The notes beneath the pieces were generated by a model that searched no databases, was not told the DNA's origin, and saw only the letters and a program-made list of their open reading frames with translations. A program made the translations under genes and the position numbers. Shown in pieces: positions 47,201 through 59,200 of a stretch of DNA of 64,000 nt. Source of the DNA: Spinacia oleracea (lineage: Eukaryota; Streptophyta; Magnoliopsida; Caryophyllales; Amaranthaceae); assembly GCF_020520425.1 (NCBI RefSeq), contig NC_079488.1, forward strand, positions 89,819,285 to 89,883,284. The letters are read 5' to 3'. Position 1 is the stretch's first letter. The number at the start of each line of letters is the position of its first letter.

Positions 47201-50200
47201 GTTTTTTTTTTGTCAAAAATTAAAAACGAAACGCGTTCGGCAATTTTGTTGAAAAAAATAACTGTCGTTCATTTTCTACAAATTACAAACGGAAAAATTG
47301 TAACCACATTTAGTGGTTTTAGATTTACTGTTTTAAGAAACCACTTGTAAATCCAGATTTACATCGCTCTTCAATTCAGTTGACACCAACGATCGACGGC
47401 TCGGCCTCGCGACCACTTATCTCACCGGGATCGATGGTCAACCACCTATATCATCGGAAACTGACAATCTCTGACATCCTGTACCCAAATAAATTCTACA
47501 AATAAATAGAAGGAGAAGTGTCATATGTTTCTATCATCTATCTCAATTTCTCAATCGCTTTCGTGCCTTGTTTTAAGGTTTAATATTATTGAAAAATCGG
47601 AGGCGCCGCCCCCACCGGGCAGGCGACCACGGTTACGCTGCCCTCGTTCAATCTATATCATTACCTTCATATTATCACCGGCATTCATCACCGCTCTGTT
47701 GATTTTTTTCCCCCTCAATTCACCCGCTCTTGTATTTTGGAAATGTAGAATTACAACTCTTCAATTTATGGAGGCTGTATTATTCAACTTTATTTTTATC
47801 AAGCCATTTGTCACTCTTGATTAATTTGTTGACAGGTGGTCTTTTTTGCACGTGAGGATGTTTAATGTTCTTCTTTGTTCTTAAAAACAAAATCATGCTT
47901 TGTTTAACGCTGTACCATTGATGAATAATAATGCTGACATGTATTTTTTAATTATATTTTAATGATGTATAAGAACTTTATCTTCTTTTGTGTTAAAAAC
48001 AAAAGTTATTCTATAGAATATGAAGTGTTAAGTTAATGCAGCAGTAGTAACTTTGTATCAGTTTTGAAAAACTAAACATTAAAAACACATAAATCTGTTT
48101 TTAGTTTTATAAACACAGAAAACTAAAAACATAAAATGATACCGAATGGGTCCTTAGCTTTAAATAAACTTGAATAAAAATAAATCAAATGGAATGAATT
48201 AGTGTTACTATTAAGTTGTAAAGAATGTTTAGGTGTTTTAAAATAATGCCTTTGTTTCATAATCAAATTTTTATTTATTTTTAATTATGGAGTACACTAA
48301 AATAACCAACAGTTAAGAAAAAATCAACCCGTCTAATTGAATCCTTGTAGTAGTTTGCACTTAGCATCAACCACTATAAACTTTTCCTTTGTAATTATTT
48401 GAACAGTGTGGACTGATAACTAGTGAAATTGTGCCTGAATACTTAGACTTGCAAGTATCATGTTCGTCAATTGCTAACCTCTGCCTGGTGATCTTTGCTA
48501 GATTCCTTCAATTTCTTAAATTTTTTGGTCTGATCTTGATTCTTACTAGTTACTATGAAACAAATATGCAAAAAATGGAAGGTAAAACAGAATGCATACC
48601 AACCTGACGGATTAAGTATTTCAGTATGGTATCAAAGTGTTCTGACATAGAAGAAAAATAGTAGCATAATTGCAATGATACGTTGTACTAGGTTTCTGGA
48701 CTTCAAGTGAAGTTAAACCTCTTAGACACAAGTAAGATGTTACTTTCACATTTTTCTGAGAATGTTTCAACCGTTTAATGCTTTTGGTGAACTTCTTGAA
48801 CGAAATATTAATTACCCAGAACAATTTCAAGTGATCCTTTAAGAACTTAGGCAAATCAATAAAACTAGTGAAACAAAGACAATAACTTGTATCTCAATGC
48901 CAACAAAGTTGCTAGAACCAGACTGTCGCTACCCAAATTGAGGAGTGGAAATTCCAAGATTTTGGGTATTTCTCCAGTGAAAATGCTATGACAAGCCACT
49001 TTGTTGAGATTGGGGGGATGGGGTTCAGACTTCAGACCTTTTAGGATCTTTTCCGCTGACATAGAGAGCCGGATTGTAATTCCGGATTGGATTGGGGTGA
49101 TTTGGGATTGTGATACATTTTCTTTGATGTATTGACATATGATGTTGTTTCCATCTTCTAATTTTTTCCCTTTGTCCCAATATACTTAAGCTCTGACAAC
49201 CTAAGTAATTCTTTGTTTATTGTGCTTGTCTGCCGTTCCATGTACTGCTAATAGGAAATGATTTGTCTGATGAGAGAGAAGAAATTTCGAGCGGCCTTCA
49301 AATGTTACTTCAACTTTCACAAAGCTGATAGCATGTCAAATGACAATATACATTTTAAGATGGTCATTCATGTCCACAGTGATTCTGTATTCAGGCGATA
49401 CTCGAAAGAAATGAGGTTACAGTTCTAACATTTCAGTTACTTTAGTTTATGTCACTGCAATGCAATGTCCTAACAGTGAGCGATGTTTGAATCTCCAGGA
49501 AAAATCCTGGTTTATGGCCATTATATAGAGGTAACATTCGATCAATTTTTCCTTTTTATTTTATGGATAATATTATGGAAGTTATACTTTTTTTTTGTTT
49601 CGTACATTATTGTGCTTATAATTGTTTTAAATATTTGGGAAAGGAACACATACTCAAAGAGTAGTCTGTAACTTAAAATGTGAAACTGAAACTGAAGCAG
49701 GTAACCAATAAATTAAGATCCCCAATTTCTCTACTCCACAGGAGCCTTTATCTAATGGGTTGATTAACAACTTGTCTAGCAGCAGTGGATGTATTGAGAA
49801 CCAAAATCATCCCGGATGTTCATTAAGGAATATATTTTGGAAAGGGAATGGCATAAGAAAAGGGAAAGAAGGAGGAGGGAAAGCTAAACCCTCAATTCTC
49901 ATAAGTTGTTTGTTTTAGAAAAAAACCATACAACTCTCACCACCCCTTCCCTTATATATACTTCCATCACTGCTGTTCCTCCTCCTCCATCACCTCCCTA
50001 CTCTGCCGTAGGTGTTGCCCCCCTCCACACCCCTCTTCCCTTTACCGCCGCTTCCCCCCCCCCCCCCCCTCCCTCCCTCCCTCTTTCTCTCTCTCCCTCT
50101 CGCTCCCTCTCACTCCCTCTTCCCTTTTATCTTCATCTCTCATCTACTAGTGTTTGGGCGGATTTTTTTTTTTTTTTTTTTTAATGATTCGGGATGTTAT

Positions 50201-53200
50201 TAGGCTTAATTTAAAAAAGCGCGCCTTGCGCCTTTTCATAAGGAGGCGTAGCCAGCTACAAAAGGCACATTTTTCCCAGGCGCTGCCCTTCTGGCAGGCA
50301 AGGTAAGGCGCAAACTACTTACATGTCTCCCTTACTGTCCAATATCCAAAGAAAAGACCAAAAAGTTTCAAATTAAATGTTAAATCATATGATCGAGCAA
50401 TATCCCTCAATTAATTGCATGAATTGTGTTCTCTTTATACTACAAATTGAAAAATCCCTAATTTGAAGAAAAATCCTAATTGAAAAATCCAATTTAGAGA
50501 AAACTCTAAATCAGGAAATTTAAGTTGGTGGATGACTCGCCGGACATCTAGGTTGCACCGATACGGGGACGGATACGGGGACGGGTACGGGGACGGAAAA
50601 CGGCAAAATCAAAAATGCAAAAAACGGGTACGACATGGATTCGGCAAAAAAAAAAAACAAGAATTTAACTAAATTAAACATCCATACATAAATAGTTCAA
50701 AATACCAAAAATACAATAAATAGTTCAAAGTTCAAAATAATAGAGATTTTAAACATTAAGTTACTTAAATCACATTATCAATTTATCACAAAATCAAATG
50801 ACATTTAATTATTTTAAAAACGAAAATAATAATTACAAAAAAAAAACGTCCAAAAAAAATGAATTGAAGAATAAAAATAAACAAATTAAATAAAGAACAA
50901 AAATATAAATCAGTATTCTCAATTCCCATTCAAACACAAAGTCACAAACAAACAGAGAAATAAAAAAAATAAAAGAAAAAGAGAAGGGTCTCACCTGGCG
51001 GCGAGAGTCGAGAGAGACAAGGAGAGACGGCGGTCACGGCGGCGGCGGTGGATCGCGCTTCCTCCCTCGTCGTCGTCGTGTTCAGTGTTCACAAGGCTAG
51101 CCGAAATCGCTCACGTGTTCACAAGTTCGCAAGAAGAAGAGTAGAAGACTTGGAGTTCGAGCTTCCGGCTTCGCACCAGAAGTGGCCGGCGCCGCCTGGG
51201 CTGGTGGAGAGGAAGAACACCGGCGGCGAGTCGAATCGAAGAAGAGTCGAAGACTCTAACAGAGTAACAGGTGAGAGAGAAAGTTGAAATAAACCCTAAA
51301 TTTCGAATTTGGGTATTAATGGCGGTTGGGTACTTGGTTTTTGTCCAAATACGTACCCACCCGTACCCATATTCAGCCCACGTACCCAGATTCAGGATTC
51401 GTTTTGGGGACGTATCCATGGCGTACCCGTCCCGTACCCGACCCGTACCCGTCCCCTGTACGGGAAACGGCAGTGGACAGCCGTCCCCGTGCTTCATAGC
51501 CGGACATGACATAGACTGTCGGTGAGACATTTCAGATGGTCATCGCCGGTTACTTTGAGGTAAGTACTTTGTTCTTTCACTTTTTTTCTTCTCTCTTCGA
51601 TTTCTTTCTTTCGATGTTTCTCTATCTTTGTGGTAATCATGTGGTCCCTCCCCTGCCCTCTTCCTTCTTTGTCTTTTTTCCTTTTTCCCCCCTTCTTAAG
51701 CTGCACCAAAAGCCAAACAATCCACATATTAGTAAAATACCTATAAAAAATATTTTCTTTTTAATCCATTAACTATTAACTCCGGTTTTTGCTCTTCAAC
51801 TAGAAAATTAAATACCTCAAAAACAAAAGAACAATAAAATTATATATAGTGTTCCTCGTATACGAAAGGCATGCATCTTCGCCTTGCACCTAGGCTCCAA
51901 AAACTTTGGGCCTTTTAAAACTAAGTTTTGAGGGTAGACGATGTGATTTTAAGAAGGTTAAAGTTGTTTTTGAGTCGGTGAGGTGGTTTCCCATGAAGTT
52001 CGGATTTCTGTTTTGGGTGGTTGGGAGGGTGATTTCGGTGTTGGTGTTGAAGAAGTTAGGTGGTTTATGGTGGGAGAAGGGTGGTTTCGTGGAGGCTGGG
52101 TCATAGATAAAAAAATGCGGTATTCGTTCACGGTCGCGGAGTGTCGGTAACGGAAATGATGCAATAGTCGCGGACCGTGTCGCGGTTGTCGCGTAGGAAT
52201 TTGAAATTTGAAAGAGAAGCCCCATGTCAGCCCCACTCACTACCTACCCTAGTCCTCCTCCCCTAAGCCGTACATGTGACATACTTAAATGAATTCCTTT
52301 GTCTACCTTCTCTCTCCTCTCTTGTTTTAGATCTGAAAATGGAGTTCTCTACTCTATTTCAGTGAAGTTCTCCATTTCTTTCCTCTTTCCCTTTCTTTTT
52401 GTCAAAAAAAATGGGGAATTTGGCTGAAAATCGAGTAGATGTGAGGTTAGTAACGTTTAATGCGGACAAAATTCGTTCGGATCGGTTGAACAAGCCGAGA
52501 TCTCGCCGTTCTTAAAAAGAACTTTACAACTCGGGATATGTCGTATCGCCAGCCTCCAAAACCTATTTAACTCGGGCGAGTTTTTACACCATGGGCTGGG
52601 TAAATTTTAGGTGGTGGTAGGGTGGTTTCTTTTGGAGGTTGAGTGAAATTTCGGGGGTGATTGGGTTGTTTTTTTTTGTGGGGGAGGGGGGTTAGTGGTG
52701 GGTGAGCAGTTTAGAGGGGTTTGGTGAGGTGGTGCCTTTTGTTGGAGTGGTGTTGGTGTTGCTGAGATTGTAAATTTGTTGGTTGACGACCCTCCACAGG
52801 AGTTTGGGGGTTTGGCACACAAATTCTTAAAGTGAGGGGGGGGGGGGGGGGAGGTTCGGACCGTAGGGGTAGATTGGGGTGGTGTTACATCTGGAATTTT
52901 CAAATGTACACCATAGACCCCTATCCATAGGAACGTTGAAGTGAAGGGGTACTCTAGAAAGGCAAGTCTGAACAAATGTGGTTCTACCAATTTAGCTTCT
53001 TAGTACCTTCTAACAAACCACATCTTGGATAGTTGGTTTATGTTAGGATTTTTCTTTTTGCTTATACTGATAAAAGAACTCTTAAATAAAAGAAAAGGCA
53101 AGACCACACAATGTTTGAAAAAGCGCGCTTAAGTTCGAAGCTCTAGGGCAAAGGGCTTAATTAGGTCTGAGCAAAGCGTTTGTGAAAAAGCGCAAAAAGC

Positions 53201-56200
53201 GTATGAAGCGCGCTTTTATGAGCTTCATTGAAATTCTTCTTTCTTAAAAAAATTTCACATTAAAAGATTTTTTTTATATTTTGTTATTGTCTATTGGACC
53301 ACATCCTATTAATCCTCACCAATTCTTAAATGGATTTGGTCCACACTAAATTTATTGTGGACCATTCCTAAAACAAGGTCAACAACTTGTTCCTAATTCA
53401 TTTTGGCCTGTCTTTTAAGATTATTATGCAAAAAATATCAAATTTGTGTCGTTGATATATGTTGGGCTTGAATTTAATGTGATTTTAAGTCACAATTTAC
53501 TTTTAAAAACACGGGTTACTATGGTTCAAAAAAGGATTACGGTATCTGATAATATGGTGTTTAATTTATTATAGTCACTATATGAACAACAAAGGTCCAT
53601 ATGTATGTAAAAAGGGTATTAGAGAAAATTATTGATTTTGGGTCCACACTAATATTATTGTGGACCAGGTCCACACAAGAATAATCCATTAATCCTTAAC
53701 AATAGAAAGTGGGCCAAGAGTCCAAAAGAAAAGAAAAAAGAAGAAAAAAGGAAGATGACATATCCTTTTGAAAATAGCATAGTATATTTGTTTCCTAGTG
53801 GATATTACGTGATAAACACTATGCTTTATTTTGATAAAACAAGGAGCAATAGGGAAGAAAATCTGATGTTTATGTGTTTTTGTGGTTATTTTAGTAAGAT
53901 ATATATCCATAATGGTAAAGAAACCTTGATTTCTTTAAAAGTGCGCTTCACTTCGATAACGCTCGCGCTTTGCGTTGGCGCTTTACGCTTGCTCTTTACG
54001 CTTAAGCTCTAGGACTCATATCGCTTTAGTGCGCTTTGCGCTTTTTTAAAACACTGAGACCACATAATGGTTGGGAGGAAAGGCCCTTTTTGATGATTAA
54101 GTTCTATGTTCCTTGTACTTTGTAACCTGTGGTTACCTGGAAATGGATATTCAAAGTTGGTTATTGGCATATAAAAATCACAACCGAACCTGTCATTTGA
54201 TTGATGCTTTCCGCCTTTCAGTTAAGTTAATAGCATGGACTGTTTTTCATATGACATGACAAGATCTCCAAAGAATTCTGTTATCACTTGTTACTGAGTG
54301 AATAAAATAATTCAATGCCCTAAATTTTTTTTGGTTCTACCATTTGATTGATTATTGCAGAAATATCACTGTGTTGGTTAGCACAATTTTCGAAAAGAAA
54401 AACACATTTTTTAGTGGAGTAGGATTTTCCTAACATGAGGTATTTAGGTGGGTATGAAGAATGTATTATTTTTTGGAAGATTTCTTGGGCGCTCCTTTTG
54501 TCTTTTTTTTCCTCTCGTTAACAACTCATACTCCTACTTACTTATTTTAGATGACGCTTTGTACTCTATTCTTTTTTGTAGGCACCCTTATGATTGGGTG
54601 TTGGGGGAGCTTACTCACTTATTGAGAACCCATGAAAGATTGACAGGGAAGTGTAAATGGCTGATTCATTGGGTCTTTTACCTTTCATTCCCTTTATAGC
54701 CGCCTGAGAACTCCAAATTCTCAATGCTTCCACGTCCAATTTTATTTAGCTTCCTAAGAGAAGAAAGTTTCAGGAAACTCAATAGCTGTGATATTCTGCA
54801 GGCGCATAGACCACACAAGGCTTTATCCCCTCACGTGTGTAGCTGTGTATCCTACATCTTGCTAGTTTAGAGACAGGGAATTATTTGTTTTTGTATGTTT
54901 GTGCTGAAATATCCTTGGCAGACACTCTGGTGTGGTTTGATACAGACTCTCCCCTTTTACTCTTCAGGGTCATCTACAGGTATAATATGTGAAGTTTCAG
55001 AGGTAAAAGGGGCATAAGGTTTTGTGCTAGGATGCTTTTTTCCCATGATGTGGGTGCTTTGGTTGGGGAGGTGGGTTCTTTGGTTACGTTATGGGACTAA
55101 GTGGTGATTTTAGTTTCTTTTTGGCTCAAGCTCATGGGGCTTTTTTAACGTTTCCGTCTATAATGTATTGCTAGATTGTACTTCTCTTTTCTTTTACTTT
55201 GATTTATGGTTGACTTCTTGTCTACTTTGTATCATATCTTTTGCTGACTAGCAAAGAAAAACTGAGGCATAGAAGCTTTGCGGCTTTGCGCTATGGAATA
55301 ATGCATCCCTTCTGAAATATAAGACAATTATTTTCTTTTCAGGGTTTTTTGTTGACATAAATTTATTCAAAGGAAGCAAGCAAAGAGTTGCTGGAATTGG
55401 GAATGAAACGAGTGACACCAACAATGTCATTTTTAGTAGTGATGTATCTGGAGCAGATTCACTAGCTGACGAGGATGCCAACTTAATGGTGAAATTGAAG
55501 TTTCTCCCTTACAAGGTAGCTAAATATACATTAACTGTCTGTTGTGCTTTTTTCGCTTGCATGACACTTGGATAGTATGCGGCATATACTTGGCAGCCAC
55601 AATTTAGTTTTACTTAGATCTTCAGTTTTATTTATGGTATCTTGATGGCCTTTGGTTGTCAATGAAAGTTTCTGATTTTTGTGTATTTATCGTTTTACTT
55701 TTTGAAGGTGCGGACTTTCTTGATCCGAAACGGTTTATCAATTCTATTCAAGGATGGTCCTGCTGCTTATAAGACATATTATATGAGGTTTGCTACACCT
55801 CTATATTGTTTCTGTTAGACTAGAGGATAAAAAAGACAAATAATACCTTCTTATCCCTAATATTACAACAATTACTATTGAAGGAAGTTTCACAAATATC
55901 ATATCGTTTATATTTAAGAAATTTAATATCCTTTCACTGTTTCACACTGCCAATACCCAATTTGCACTTTTTGAGAATTTTGAAGTCCCTTACTCACTTG
56001 GGTTGTGGGTATTTCCTATGCTTTCTGTGGTCCCCTCTTACATCAATTACTTTCTTAATTTTTGTGCCCAACCCCTCTGTTGCAATATGAGGGGAGGAAG
56101 TAAGATATTGTGTAGCTCAGACCGTCAAACGTCATTTCTAGAATCATCACACCCTAAGAGCATGTTTATCAAAGACCAAAACTTGGTGTTCAAGAGAGAG

Positions 56201-59200
56201 AATGAAATAAAAAACTATAAAATAGGTAAAGAGATGAGAGAGTAGAACCATGTAACATTTGGTGTTCATGAACGTCAAATGGAAAACCAATTTGATAGAA
56301 AAAATGATTGACACGTGGAAAATGGGGTCCAAATATGGTTGCTGTTTTTCTTTTTACTTTTTAGTTGCAAAAGAGATGCATACTTGTAAAATTTGCAATG
56401 CCCATAAAAATAATATTACAATTTAAAAAGATAAAATAAAATAAAATATGAACATTTTTATTTTTTCATGCTCTATGAATAGACACCAATATTGACCCAC
56501 TTTAGATCAAAAAAAATCTTAACTAAACATGTTACTTTGTTTAATTTTTTAAGTTTAATTTATTTAAATATTTATTAGCCAATCATAAAATTTAATTAAT
56601 AACAATTAATACGTCACAAAATTAATTAATAATAGTTAATTATGTCACTAATATTTTGATTACATACTTATTAAAATAATAATGTCATGAGAAATAAATG
56701 TAGGTGGGGTATGGATGAAGTAGGAGAGAGATGATATTTTGGTGTTTGATAAGACATGATCAATTGTTGGTGTTGAGTTTGGTGTTGGAGAGAGAGAAGA
56801 TAAAATATTAAGTATATTTTATTAGGTTGAAGTCCAAATTTTAGGTGTTTGATAAACATGCTATAACCTAGTTTTAGGTGAATCATGAAGGTTACCCCAG
56901 TTCAAATTTAGTCCCTTGGATTGACAGATTCATGAACTGAGCATATGTTCAGAGAACTTTGTCGTCCTCTCTGGATAACATTTTCTCTGTCATTCTTTCT
57001 CTTTATGATGCGTCCTTTGAAGCTCCTTATCTGAGACTAACTAGCAAAGGCAAGGCTGAACATTTTCTTCAATAAGACATTGAATTCTTCTTCACTTGTT
57101 CAAAACCACCAGTAGCTTGCAGCAATTATGTGCTAACAAGTCTACTATCGTCTTTGTTACTGTCGTACACTTAATAGTTGAGAATAGATTAGTATAGGGA
57201 CTATATTGAGAGTCCTATAGATAAAGAAAATTTCATTTGTGTGTGTGTGTGTGTGAGAGTCCTATAGATGAAGAAAATTTCATTTGTCTCGCCATGTTCT
57301 CAATTTTCTCTCAGTCCAGGAGAGAATTTGGCTGTATCCATTAGTGACACTAACCTTTGTGGTTTCTCTTAGTGGAAACACGCAAATGGGTGGTGTAGCA
57401 AACAAGTAAATTTAGTTTGTTTTGGGCATTGTTACCTTGGATACAATTGATATGAAGTAAAAACTCACTCTTACTGTAAACAAAAGAAATGGTGAAATCA
57501 TGGAGCTTTGAGTAGGGATGCAATGGTTGCGTTTGCTCTTTCTTTTTCTTTTGTAGTTCAAATTAGTTGGCTGAAGAAGCTGCTCTAACGACATGTTTTT
57601 TGTGATTGTTTGATGATTGTTTAGTGATTGTGAATTAAGAAGGTTAGTAATCCTAATGATAAATAAGTGTGAGGCTAATTGTAATGGGAAATGGGGGCAT
57701 CTCTTATAATCAAGGACATTTAATGGCTTCTCCACGTGATTGAAAGCAGTGGGATTTTGAATATTATATTGTCATATGTTTTTTAACATATGGTGGGTAT
57801 GGTATATTTGTTTGGCAGACAAATGAAAATTTGGGGCACCTCAGCGGCGAAGCAAAAGGAATTGAGCAAGATGCTGGATGAATGGTAGTAGTAGTGCTAC
57901 CCTTTTTCTGCTGCAGCCTTTAGTTATAGTTATATTTTGTGGCTGTAATTGATACGTAAACTGGTGCTCTGCTTGAAAGGGCTGTATACATACGACGGAA
58001 GTGTGGCCACACCCAGCTGAAGTCTAATGTTTACCTTAGTGAGGCTGAATCTTTCCTTGAACAGTACGCGAAACGGAGTCCTGCGAATCAAGCACTCATA
58101 GGTGCAGCTGGAAATTTGGTGAGGTCTGAAGATTTCTTGGCTATTGTTAGAGCCATGGATGAAGAGGGTGACCTTGAGAGAGAACATGAGATGGAACCTA
58201 TTACACCATCTCCTAGCACTAAAGATGCTGTGAGAAAAGAGGGCCTTATCGTGTTTTTTCCAGGTTTCTGCCTCTTCTCTACATCAAGTAATTGGTGTTT
58301 TGCCACAAGCTACTTTTTCAGTTTTTTAACATAAAGAAATATCTGTAATGGTTTTAAAATAAAGAGAAAAGAATACATACTGGAGGATAAGATGTCTTTT
58401 GAAGATTACATGTGGATTACCATCAAATCCTTCATTACATCATTCGTAAAAACACATGGAAAGTCCCTCTCCTTGTATTAACACCGAATAGAAGATAATG
58501 CACTCCACAAAGCCTCCCAAGTGCCAACCAGTACTTATGCTGTAATAGAATATATCATTCTCTGTCACATTAAACCCAATGGGTAATCGCGCATGCTTCC
58601 TCGAGATTTCATTTCCTTTTGCTTGAACTCTAGAAAATTGCACTTAGCTAGCCATCAACCTAATTAAATGCCATATTATAAAAGAAACTTTCTAGCTCAC
58701 AACATCCAGGGATTCATAAATTATACTTCCTCCGTATTTTTTTGTTTATTTTATTTTATTTTGTTATTGCACCATTTGATGTTTCACGCTTGCCAATGCA
58801 AAATCTTAACAATTAAAATCTCTTATTATGCATTAGCTAAAATTATAAAAAGTTGATATTTGAAAATATATATCGTGACGAATCTAACAAGATCCCACAT
58901 GACTATATAATTTCTTAGATATAAATCACAAAAAAATTGGTAAGGGAGAGTGTGTGAATAGTGTAAAATTGCAAGTGGTTCAATAATAAAAAACGGAGGA
59001 GGTATTAGTTATGTTAACATTTTGAAATTTTATATGTCATCGATTTCTTTCTGGTATTTATTAGTTTGTTCTATGAGCTTTTCAGTGATGAACTGTTTTT
59101 TTTTCATACATTTTTTCCTGCAGGAATACCAGGCTGTGCTAAATCTGCACTTTGCAGGGAACTGCTTAGTGCTCGGAGTACTTTTGGAGATGGTCGCCAT

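Larger units (their letters stand above)
45571..49254 (+). other. RNL intron 11
   Basis: 3684-bp intron expanded by two TTA-flanked PIF/Harbinger-like elements (46188-46711, 47164-48153). The remainder shows no coding potential. Confidence 0.8.
49531..55342 (+). other. RNL intron 13, transposon-loaded (5.8 kb)
   Basis: Largest complete intron. Contains a C16 run (50054-50069), a hAT element with a second hAT nested inside (50205-51925 and 50548-51499), a G16 run (52836-52851), and a further hAT (53109-54056). Segments at 51990-52110 and 52610-52740 resemble each other (TGGTTTC- and GGTGGTGG-rich) and may be a diverged duplication. Remaining DNA has no supported gene. Confidence 0.8.

Noticed and set aside
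51890..52990. Minus-strand ORFs of 116 and 127 aa in RNL intron 13
   Set aside because: Pro/Thr-rich readings of GGTGGT-rich intronic DNA without any domain.
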